This document shows positions 15,522 to 21,506 of a DNA stretch of 46,910 nt, in pieces (positions within the stretch are counted from its first letter, which is position 1; the number at the start of each line of letters is the position of its first letter). The DNA lies in assembly GCF_003148625.1 (NCBI RefSeq), contig NZ_QGGO01000015.1:12821-59730 (forward strand). The letters run 5' to 3'. The notes under the pieces are model-generated. The model had not been told where the DNA came from, did not search any database, and worked only from the letters and a program-made list of their open reading frames with translations. This stretch comes from Arcicella aurantiaca (GTDB taxonomy: Bacteria; Bacteroidota; Bacteroidia; Cytophagales; Spirosomataceae). The translations under genes and the position numbers were made by a program.

Positions 15522-15547
15522 CCCAACAATTAAATCCTAACACCAAA
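15522..15547. repeat. Short heptad tract at the 3' side of the VOC gene
   Basis: Read on the minus strand it gives GATTTGG, TGTTAGG and ATTTAAT units. Together with the tract at 15952-15984 it brackets the VOC gene. Similar words (AATCCTAACA) occur downstream of the DUF4270 gene at 23588-23626. Confidence 0.5.
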
Positions 15548-15551
15548 TCAT

Positions 15552-15941
15552 TTATTTTTGATAAAATTCGATAGGTAAATCGTCAGGGTCGCTGGTAAAG
15601 AAAAATGGTTTGTCTGTTAATTCATCAATTCTAATGGCTTCGCAATTAAGTCCTTTTTCAACTAATTCTTCACGAGTTTTTTCAATATCATTTACTTCAA
15701 AAGCCAAATGACGCAAGCCACAAGCTTCTGGTCGAGAAACTCTTTTTGGAGGGTTTGGGAATGAAAAAAGTTCTATCTGATACAGTCCATTGACCGATAA
15801 ATCCAATTTATACGATTGTCTTTCAGCACGATAAAATTCACTTTCAACTTTAAAGCCTAAAATCTCGGTATAAAATTCTTTAGATTTTTGATAATCAGAA
15901 CAAATAATGGCAATGTGATGAATATGATTGATTTGAAGCAT
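15552..15941 (-). CDS. VOC (glyoxalase/bleomycin-resistance fold) family protein
   Basis: A 129-residue vicinal-oxygen-chelate protein resembling the YaeR/GloA2 group. It has two beta-alpha-beta-beta-beta modules. Metal-ligand-type positions appear in INHIHHIAIIC at the N-terminus and LRHLAFEVND in the second module, with an acidic ligand candidate in DDLPIEFYQK at the C-terminus. The NHIHHIAI, FYTEILGFKV and ACGLRHLAFEV elements are typical of this group, which is often called lactoylglutathione-lyase-like. True glyoxalase activity is not established. Heptad tracts flank it on both sides. Confidence 0.82.
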   Translation of the reverse strand: MLQINHIHHIAIICSDYQKSKEFYTEILGFKVESEFYRAERQSYKLDLSVNGLYQIELFSFPNPPKRVSRPEACGLRHLAFEVNDIEKTREELVEKGLNCEAIRIDELTDKPFFFTSDPDDLPIEFYQK

Positions 15942-15951
15942 GGAAATATTT

Positions 15952-15984
15952 TAGGGGTTTGGATTTAGGCATTAGGGATTTCAC
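15952..15984. repeat. Heptad tract upstream of the VOC gene
   Basis: Units TTTTAGG, GGTTTGG, ATTTAGG and CATTAGG are repeated with a 7-bp period. No obvious inverted partner is adjacent. It lies just upstream of the VOC start codon in the 441-bp gap shared with ridA. Confidence 0.65.
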
Positions 15985-16118
15985 GTGCTGATTTCAAAAT
16001 ATTTACAAAAAAATCAGAACAATCACTCCTGAATACAAAGGTAAAAAAAGAGTTGAACAAATATAATCGAACAAGCTATTTGCGAAAATTGAACAAACTA
16101 TAAAACAGATTTATAAGC

Positions 16119-16150
16119 TATACTAAGCGAAAAGCGATTTGCGAAAAAGC
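16119..16150. repeat. GCGAAAA heptad repeat, copy 1 (32-nt direct repeat flanking ridA)
   Basis: The sequence TATACTAAGCGAAAAGCG continues as ATTTGCGAAAAAGC and is identical over 32 nt to 16777-16808 on the other side of ridA. Internal 7-bp units are TAAGCGA, AAAGCGA and TTTGCGA. Reverse-oriented relatives occur at 11841-11873 and 27231-27250. Confidence 0.85.
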
Positions 16151-16233
16151 GAGGAAGTAAGTTTATAAACCCAATCTAATAAGTATATCAAAACAAAATC
16201 ACAATTTTAGGCTCGCCAATAATCAATAAATCA

Positions 16234-16263
16234 TTCAAAAACCCTAACGTTTTAGTAACTTTG
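16234..16263 (+). promoter_or_regulatory. Candidate Bacteroidota-type promoter of ridA
   Basis: The -7 element TAACTTTG (16256-16263) matches TAnnTTTG exactly. A TTC at 16234 occupies the expected -33 TTG position with one mismatch. Transcription would start about 10 bp later, leaving a leader of roughly 110 nt before ridA. Confidence 0.5.
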
Positions 16264-16293
16264 CAACCTAATTAAAACAACAAGCGAAAAACA

Positions 16294-16332
16294 ATGAAAC
16301 GCCCTTTTCAAAATAGCTATATCTATCATTGA
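16294..16332 (+). CDS. Possible 12-residue leader peptide upstream of ridA
   Basis: An ATG just downstream of the candidate ridA promoter opens a 12-codon frame (MKRPFQNSYIYH) that ends in TGA. It is followed by a weak hairpin GGCGT/ATGCC and then ridA about 50 bp later. Such an arrangement can be an attenuation leader, but the coding content is too short to judge. Chance occurrence is likely enough that this is only a candidate. Confidence 0.22.
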   Translation: MKRPFQNSYIYH

Positions 16333-16382
16333 TTTGGCGTTCCATCTGATGCCGTTTAAAATAACTAAAAATTAATAATCAG

Positions 16383-16751
16383 ATGAAACAAATCATTTTT
16401 ACCGAAAAAGCACCTGCCGCCATTGGCCCATATTCACAAGCGGTACTTTCAAACGGAACTTTATACGTTTCGGGACAAATTGCCTTTGCTTTAGCAGAAG
16501 CTGGTGCGAGCATCGAAGAGGAAACTCGTCAGGTAATGGAAAATTTAAAAGCAATTTTAGAAGCAGCCAATATGACTTTCGAGAACGTGGTAAAATGCTC
16601 AATTTTCGTAAAAAACATGAATAATTTTGTGGCAATCAACGGAATTTATGGTGAATATTTTTCATCAAATCCTCCTGCTCGTGAAACCGTAGAAGTGGCA
16701 CGTTTGCCAAAAGATGTCAATGTTGAAATTTCATGTATCGCCGTTAGTTAA
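16383..16751 (+). CDS. ridA: RidA family reactive enamine/imine deaminase
   Basis: A 122-residue protein of the YjgF/YER057c/UK114 family. RidA hydrolyses reactive 2-aminoacrylate and related enamines released by PLP enzymes, protecting those enzymes from damage. The N-terminal KAPAAIGPYSQAV block, YVSGQI, the EEETRQVMENLKAILEAA helix, FVKNMNNF and PPARETVEVARLPKDVNVEI are all family-typical, including the arginine of PARxxVEV that holds the substrate carboxylate. The loop after YVSGQI is shorter or altered (AFALAEAGAS), a mild deviation. It appears to be monocistronic, with a candidate promoter 120 bp upstream. It is bracketed by 32-nt identical direct repeats. Confidence 0.93.
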   Translation: MKQIIFTEKAPAAIGPYSQAVLSNGTLYVSGQIAFALAEAGASIEEETRQVMENLKAILEAANMTFENVVKCSIFVKNMNNFVAINGIYGEYFSSNPPARETVEVARLPKDVNVEISCIAVS

Positions 16752-16775
16752 GTTGTGAATTAGTGATTTAGGTAA
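16751..16775. repeat. Heptad tract immediately after the ridA stop
   Basis: Units GTTGTGA, ATTAGTGA and TTTAGGT directly follow the TAA stop. They are the same unit type as at 4516-4597. A weak reverse-oriented partner (CTCACCAAATCACA) occurs near 16890-16912, just before gltX. Confidence 0.6.
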
Positions 16776-16776
16776 T

Positions 16777-16808
16777 TATACTAAGCGAAAAGCGATTTGC
16801 GAAAAAGC
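16777..16808. repeat. GCGAAAA heptad repeat, copy 2 (direct repeat flanking ridA)
   Basis: Identical over 32 nt to 16119-16150, in the same orientation. The two copies enclose ridA and its promoter (about 660 bp apart), so recombination between them would excise ridA. No transposase or terminal-repeat structure is associated. Confidence 0.85.
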
Positions 16809-16921
16809 AAGTTACTGTTAAACAAAGACTTACAGTATTTCTATTTTGCAAACCTCAATCGGTTGAGTAAATAAATCAAAATTTTCCTAAAGCACTCGCT
16901 CACCAAATCACAAATAAAAAA

Positions 16922-18430
16922 ATGTCCAACAATCAAGTTAGAGTACGTTTTGCACCAAGTCCAACAGGGGCTTTACACATTGGTGGTGTCAGAACAGCAT
17001 TATACAATTATTTATTAGCCAAGCAATTAGGAGGAAAAATGTTGCTCCGTATTGAAGATACCGACCAAACTCGGTTTGTAGAAGGAGCAGAAAAATATAT
17101 TATTGAAGCCCTTTCATGGGTGGGAATTACGATTGATGAAGGTGTTGGCGTAGGTGGTCCTCACGAGCCATATCGTCAGTCTGAGCGTAAAGCTATGTAC
17201 ATGGATTATGCCATGCAATTAATCAATACGGGTAAGGCGTATTATGCTTTTGATACTTCGGAAGAATTGGACACCATGCGTCAAACACTTGAAAGTCAAG
17301 GTTCTGCATTTCAGTATAATGCCGTAACAAGAGTAAAATTAAACAATTCATTAACGCTTTCAGAAGAAGAAACGAAGGCAAAAATTGAAGCGGGAGAACC
17401 TTATGTCATTCGTTTGAAAGTGCCTGCAAAAGAAGAAATTCGTTTTAAAGATATTATTCGTGACTGGGTTCATGTTCATTCATCAACGATAGATGATAAG
17501 GTTTTGATGAAGTCAGACGGAATGCCAACTTATCACCTCGCCAACGTTGTGGACGACCACTTGATGGAAATTTCACACGTAATTCGTGGAGAAGAATGGT
17601 TGCCATCAGCACCACTTCATATTCTTTTATATCGTGCTTTTGGTTGGGAATCTACCATGCCACAATTTGCCCATTTGCCACTTTTATTGAAGCCAGAAGG
17701 TAACGGAAAATTATCAAAACGTGATGCAGATTTAGGCGGTTTTCCTGTGTTTCCATTGGAATGGACAAACCCAGACGGTTCAAAAGCATTAGGTTTTAGA
17801 GAAGAAGGATATTTAAAAGAAGCCCTTGTAAACTTCTTGGCTTTCTTGGGTTGGAATCCTGGAACGGAGCAAGAAATGTTCTCGATGGACGAATTAATCG
17901 CTGCTTTTTCATTGGAAAGAATCAATAAAGCAGGAGCGAAATTTGACATCAATAAAGCAAAATGGTATAATCAGCAATATTTAAAGTTGCAGTCAGACGA
18001 AGAACTTGCTAAAACATATCTTCCTGATTTTGAATCAGATAAAGCTGTAAAAATCGTACATTTATTCAAAGAAAGAGTAACTTTCCCTCAAGAGATTACG
18101 AAAGAAGCCAATAATTTATTTACTGCTCCAGCAACATTTGATGCAACCATTGTAGCGTCAAAATGGAATATTGATGCCAAAACAGGAATTACTGCTTTTG
18201 CAGAAGCACTACCAAGCATTGAAAATTTTGTTGCTGATGAAATTAAACATACTTTACACGATGTTTTCGAGAAATTAGGAATCAAAATGGGAAAAGTAAT
18301 GCAAATGTTACGGGTAGCCGTTACAGGTGCAGGTGCAGGTCCAGACTTGATGCTTTCGATGGAAATTATGGGTAAAGATGAAGTAACGGCACGACTTACA
18401 AAAGCGTTGAATGAATTGCCTAATTTGTAA
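16922..18430 (+). CDS. gltX: Glutamyl-tRNA synthetase
   Basis: A 502-residue class I aminoacyl-tRNA synthetase charging tRNA-Glu with glutamate. The HIGH-type motif is in RFAPSPTGALHIGGVRTALY near the N-terminus, and the KMSKS-type motif is KLSKRDADLGGFPVFP in the middle, the Bacteroidota form. The C-terminal anticodon-binding helical domain ends with the VTGAGAGPDLMLSMEIMGKDE region. With gatC downstream, a GatCAB transamidation pathway exists, so this enzyme may be non-discriminating and also charge tRNA-Gln; that depends on whether glnS exists elsewhere. A REP-like pair separates it from the small gene that follows. Confidence 0.96.
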   Translation: MSNNQVRVRFAPSPTGALHIGGVRTALYNYLLAKQLGGKMLLRIEDTDQTRFVEGAEKYIIEALSWVGITIDEGVGVGGPHEPYRQSERKAMYMDYAMQLINTGKAYYAFDTSEELDTMRQTLESQGSAFQYNAVTRVKLNNSLTLSEEETKAKIEAGEPYVIRLKVPAKEEIRFKDIIRDWVHVHSSTIDDKVLMKSDGMPTYHLANVVDDHLMEISHVIRGEEWLPSAPLHILLYRAFGWESTMPQFAHLPLLLKPEGNGKLSKRDADLGGFPVFPLEWTNPDGSKALGFREEGYLKEALVNFLAFLGWNPGTEQEMFSMDELIAAFSLERINKAGAKFDINKAKWYNQQYLKLQSDEELAKTYLPDFESDKAVKIVHLFKERVTFPQEITKEANNLFTAPATFDATIVASKWNIDAKTGITAFAEALPSIENFVADEIKHTLHDVFEKLGIKMGKVMQMLRVAVTGAGAGPDLMLSMEIMGKDEVTARLTKALNELPNL

Positions 18431-18433
18431 AAT

Positions 18434-18523
18434 GTAGCACAGGTTTCTGACCTGTATCATTACATTAAAACAAATTGGATTAATGATTTTTGAACTCAAA
18501 AACAGGTTAAAAACCTGTGCTAC
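18434..18523. repeat. REP-like palindrome pair, variant CACAGGTTTCTGACCTGT
   Basis: The left arm GTAGCACAGGTTTCTGACCT and the right arm AGGTTAAAAACCTGTGCTAC form outer inverted repeats around 45 bp of AT-rich sequence. The framework GTAGCAC...GTGCTAC is that of the other REP pairs, but the core is CAGGTTnnnnACCTG instead of CAGACTnnAGTCTG. It lies directly after the gltX stop codon. Confidence 0.85.
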
Positions 18524-18528
18524 TAACA

Positions 18529-18705
18529 ATGGCTAAGAAAAAAGAAGTAAAAAAAGAAGACCTTCCGAAAGTTCATAAAGAATTGGAAGGGTTTGATATT
18601 TCAATAAACTCATTTGGTGAAATTAATCGCACGATTGACATTGAAAAAATCAATGAGTTTTTGAATAAAAATATGGATGACAAGAAATTGAGAAATAGAG
18701 AATAA
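18529..18705 (+). CDS. Small conserved-looking acidic/basic protein of unknown function
   Basis: A 58-residue protein starting MAKKKEVKKEDLPKVHKEL. The lysine-rich start is followed by GFDISINSFGEINRTIDI and a helical C-terminus (EKINEFLNKNMDDKKLRNRE). ATG 18529 is preferred because the upstream ATG at 18517 lies in the REP arm. Its place between gltX and gatC is compatible with a translation-related or housekeeping role, but that is only position. No family was recognised, although the shape (short, charged, no TM) resembles small uncharacterised proteins common in Cytophagales. Confidence 0.65.
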   Translation: MAKKKEVKKEDLPKVHKELEGFDISINSFGEINRTIDIEKINEFLNKNMDDKKLRNRE

Positions 18706-18785
18706 GGGGAATTAGGTTCTGGGTTTTAGGTTTTAGCAGTTTAAGTTGTGACCTAAAACCTAATTCCTAAATCCTACTACCTAAA
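18705..18785. repeat. Heptad inverted repeat, GTTTTAG/TTAGGTT units
   Basis: The left tract (GAATTAG, GTTCTGG, GTTTTAG, GTTTTAG) starts right after the TAA stop of the small gene. The right tract (CCTAAAACC, TAATTCCTAAATCC, TACTACCTAA) is its complement. The arrangement ends 3-4 bp before the gatC ATG at 18789. Confidence 0.85.
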
Positions 18786-18788
18786 GAC

Positions 18789-19073
18789 ATGATAGACAAA
18801 GAATCACTACAAAAAATAGCTCATCTCGCAAGATTGGAGATGCCAGAAACTGCTGAGAAAGAAATGATGGACTCGTTGAATTCTGTTCTTACTTGGATGG
18901 AAGAATTGAACGAAATCAATACAGATGACGTGAAGCCTCTAACTCACATGAGTTTAGAAATCAATGCTTTGCGTGAAGATAAAGTCATTCCAAATATTAG
19001 CCGTGAACAAGGACTAAAAAATGCCCCGAAACAAGATGGAGAATACTTTAGAGTTCCAAAAGTGATGGAGTAA
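18789..19073 (+). CDS. gatC: Asp-tRNA(Asn)/Glu-tRNA(Gln) amidotransferase subunit C
   Basis: A 94-residue GatC: the N-terminal helical LQKIAHLARLEMPETAEKEM, the LNSVLTWMEELNEINTDDVKPL block and the C-terminal VPKVME are the usual GatC landmarks. GatC holds GatA and GatB together in the complex that converts Glu-tRNA(Gln) to Gln-tRNA(Gln). gatA and gatB are not in this window. The gene ends in the REP pair at 19072-19133, shared with the convergent aroB. Confidence 0.93.
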   Translation: MIDKESLQKIAHLARLEMPETAEKEMMDSLNSVLTWMEELNEINTDDVKPLTHMSLEINALREDKVIPNISREQGLKNAPKQDGEYFRVPKVME

Positions 19074-19133
19074 AGTAGCACAGACTTCAGTCTGTTTATA
19101 AGTGTACAAACAGACTGAAGTCTGTGTTACTTT
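19072..19133. repeat. REP-like palindrome pair between convergent gatC and aroB
   Basis: The arms CACAGACTTCAGTCTGTTT and AAACAGACTGAAGTCTGTG are inverted copies with near-perfect pairing over about 25 bp. The element overlaps the gatC stop codon on one side and the aroB stop codon (complement of 19132-19134) on the other. It is the only thing between the two convergent genes, so it is the obvious bidirectional transcript end. Confidence 0.93.
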
Positions 19134-20154
19134 ACATATAATATTCCAAAGCCTTTTTCATTTCGACTTTTGACACTGAAATGTCGTAAGTACATTTTCC
19201 TGCATCTTCTAACAAAGAGAAGCGAACTTCTTTTCCTTTGTTTTTCTTGTCTTGGGCTGTCAATGCAATAATTGGCTCAATATCAGCTTCTTTTATTGTT
19301 GCTTTTCCGTAAACTGAGAAGATAAATTCTTCGATATTTTCCAATAATTTCTGGTCAATCATACCACGAACGAATGAAATATAGGCTTCGCAAATCATTC
19401 CTGCTGCGATGGCTTCTCCGTGAAGTAAATGTAATTTTGGTTTTCCTAAGAAATAGGTTTCAATTGCATGACCAAGCGTATGCCCAAAATTTAGTATTTT
19501 TCTAAGACCTTTTTCTGTTGGGTCGGCTTCTACCACTTTCTGTTTTATGGCAACCGAATGAGCAATTAAGTCTGCAAAATTCTGTTCTTCAAAATCTTTT
19601 CTACGAATTTCTTCCCATTTTTCAGCATCCATAATTAAGCAATGCTTGATGATTTCGGCAAAACCTGAACGCAATTCGCTAAATGATAATGTTTTAAGAA
19701 AGTCTGCATCAATTAAAACCGTTTTAGGAATTTGGAACACCCCGATATGATTCTTAAATCCATGAAAATCAACCCCTAACTTCCCTCCTACGCTGGCATC
19801 TACCTGCGAAAGTAGCGTTGTTGGGATTTGGATAAAATCAATACCACGTTTATACGTTGATGCACAAAAACCACCCATATCACCAATAACTCCACCACCC
19901 AAATCAATCACTAAACTATGGCGGTCTAATTCGTTATCAGTCATAGCTTGCCAAATAACTTCACAAGTACCTAAATGTTTTTCAGATTCGCCCGATTTAA
20001 TTTTAACTAAATTGTGTTTTGGCAAGAATGGTTTAATCACAGGATAACAATGACGAAAGGTTTTTTCGTCGGCAATTACCTGAATTTTAGTGTATTTATT
20101 AGCATCTAAAAATGCTGGAAGGCTTTCGGAAATTGGAGAAATAGTAACAGACAT
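19132..20154 (-). CDS. aroB: 3-Dehydroquinate synthase
   Basis: A 340-residue enzyme of the shikimate pathway that converts DAHP to 3-dehydroquinate using NAD+ and zinc. The NAD-binding block is DLGGGVIGDMGGFCASTYKR, followed by the IPTTLLSQVDASVGGKLGVD signature. Zinc-ligand candidates lie in GFAEIIKHCLI (Glu) and ILNFGHTLGHAIE (His). LLHGEAIAAGM is also present. The gene stands alone between the REP element and the DeoR remnant. Confidence 0.95.
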   Translation of the reverse strand: MSVTISPISESLPAFLDANKYTKIQVIADEKTFRHCYPVIKPFLPKHNLVKIKSGESEKHLGTCEVIWQAMTDNELDRHSLVIDLGGGVIGDMGGFCASTYKRGIDFIQIPTTLLSQVDASVGGKLGVDFHGFKNHIGVFQIPKTVLIDADFLKTLSFSELRSGFAEIIKHCLIMDAEKWEEIRRKDFEEQNFADLIAHSVAIKQKVVEADPTEKGLRKILNFGHTLGHAIETYFLGKPKLHLLHGEAIAAGMICEAYISFVRGMIDQKLLENIEEFIFSVYGKATIKEADIEPIIALTAQDKKNKGKEVRFSLLEDAGKCTYDISVSKVEMKKALEYYM

Positions 20155-20160
20155 GGTTAA

Positions 20161-20181
20161 TTGAGTCGTAAGTCGTAAGTC
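20161..20181. repeat. Short AGTCGTA heptad repeat upstream of aroB
   Basis: Two consecutive copies of the 7-mer AGTCGTA and the start of a third (AGTCAAT) lie 6 bp upstream of the aroB ATG. It is the smallest of the heptad sites and fits the same 7-bp period. Confidence 0.6.
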
Positions 20182-20279
20182 AATTTTTTGGCTACGGGAT
20201 TAATAATTTGACTCAAAATTACCCATTTTTATTCGAACCTTGTCTAATGAAACTACAAATTCTCAATCAAAACCTAAAA

Positions 20280-20498
20280 TCAAAGTATATGTTTAACCTT
20301 ATGATGAAAAGCAGATAGTAATTCGTGGTCAGGATTTAATTCTGTAATGAGAAAATCAACCTCCTCAGCCGAACAAACCTGTAAACGCAGTGAAGAATTT
20401 AATTTTTCAGAAATCATCGGTGTAACTACTTTTTTGGAAGCTTTTATCATTGCCTTTTTTACTTGAACAATCTCATAAATAGGGATTAGTAATAATAT
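20280..20498 (-). pseudogene. 3' remnant of a DeoR-family regulator (effector-domain C-terminus)
   Basis: On the minus strand an open stretch of 72 codons ends in TGA at 20280-20282. It contains YEIVQVKKAMIKASKKVVT and EEVDFLITELNPDHELL, which by eye resemble the C-terminal end of the DeoR/GlpR effector (sugar-phosphate isomerase-like) domain. No N-terminal half and no helix-turn-helix are present; the open frame begins immediately after the TAA stop of the upstream phosphodiester glycosidase gene, in the same frame. An internal ATG at 20450 could give a 56-residue peptide, but it would still lack most of the domain. Interpretation: a deletion that left the 3' end of a deoR-type gene. Confidence 0.6.
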
Positions 20499-21395
20499 TT
20501 ATTTCTTCAAAATCATTACCACATTACTGACGGCTCTTTCACCTCTATGGTCAAATTGTTTATTATCACAAGGATAATTGACTACTCCATCTTCATTTTG
20601 TCCTTTTACATACATCGTTGTTGAGCCTCCACCATCTAAATTAACGGCATCTTTACAATTCAACATTCGTGTTAGAAAAGTTAATTCATGCAAAGTCATA
20701 CCTTGAGCTACGGCATTGCGTCCGTCAACGGTAATTAATAATAAATCGTCTTCATTAGTTATACAAGCACAAGTTCTTGGATGACGATTATCATTAAAAG
20801 CATTTACTCTTAATTCTTGTACCTCATTATTATGAATAAGTAATGGCCCTGTAACTAAGATACTATTTTCTGGTAAAGATTTTTCCCAATATAATTTTGC
20901 TCCTCCTTTTACAATCTTCATATTATTTTCGTCAATTGTAATAGCGGCAATGCTATGTTCTGGAATTAATCTATCTGGACTATACGATGCCGAATCAAGG
21001 ATTTTTTTATTAATCTTAATAAAATCGACAGCCCCACCTCTCTTTGTATTAAAAAAACCACCATTTACTGCTGCAATTGCATTATTCTCTAAAGCTAAAA
21101 CACTGGTAGGCTTTAATTTACGAAGCGTGTCTCCTTCTGGAACATAAGTATCTGCCGAGCCAAAAGCAAATTGCAAGCTTTTATTAGAAAGTTTTGTTTG
21201 AAGAATATTGATATTCTGATTGGATGCAAATAGCTCTTTTTGATTAAAATGATAGCTTTTCCAAAGAAGTCCATTACCTAAGTCCACAGGAAACCACCTG
21301 ACATAACTTAACATCAGTGAATCGGCGTAATTTTGAGCATTAGAAGTAACAAAAAATACGGTAAGGAGGTATGCAGTCATTAAAAACCGCTTCAT
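20499..21395 (-). CDS. Exported phosphodiester glycosidase family (NAGPA/DUF2233) protein
   Basis: A 298-residue protein from the ATG at 21395 with a signal peptide (MKRFLMTAYLLTVFFVTSNAQ). The NAGPA-domain motifs are NNAIAAVNGGFFNTKRG in the first third, RHPRTCA, LLLITVDGR, and AVNLDGGGSTTMYV near the end. In this family, members remove alpha-linked N-acetylglucosamine from phosphodiesters (NAGPA) or act on other glycosyl phosphodiesters in cell walls. The substrate here is unknown; export suggests a periplasmic or surface glycopolymer. It is followed directly by the DeoR remnant. Confidence 0.85.
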   Translation of the reverse strand: MKRFLMTAYLLTVFFVTSNAQNYADSLMLSYVRWFPVDLGNGLLWKSYHFNQKELFASNQNINILQTKLSNKSLQFAFGSADTYVPEGDTLRKLKPTSVLALENNAIAAVNGGFFNTKRGGAVDFIKINKKILDSASYSPDRLIPEHSIAAITIDENNMKIVKGGAKLYWEKSLPENSILVTGPLLIHNNEVQELRVNAFNDNRHPRTCACITNEDDLLLITVDGRNAVAQGMTLHELTFLTRMLNCKDAVNLDGGGSTTMYVKGQNEDGVVNYPCDNKQFDHRGERAVSNVVMILKK

Positions 21396-21430
21396 ATACT
21401 TAGGCAAAATTGATAGTCACGAATATAACG

Positions 21431-21470
21431 AAAAAGTCTTCTGAAAATTATTTTTCCAGAAGACTTTTAT
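21431..21470 (-). terminator. Hairpin terminator downstream of glmS
   Basis: The stem AAAAAGTCTTCTG / CAGAAGACTTTT has a 13-nt loop. On the minus strand the stem is followed by a T-rich run, fitting a rho-independent terminator about 37 nt after the glmS stop codon. Confidence 0.8.
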
Positions 21471-21506
21471 TAAACGGTAGTTTTTAGACAGAAAATACCT
21501 AAAATT

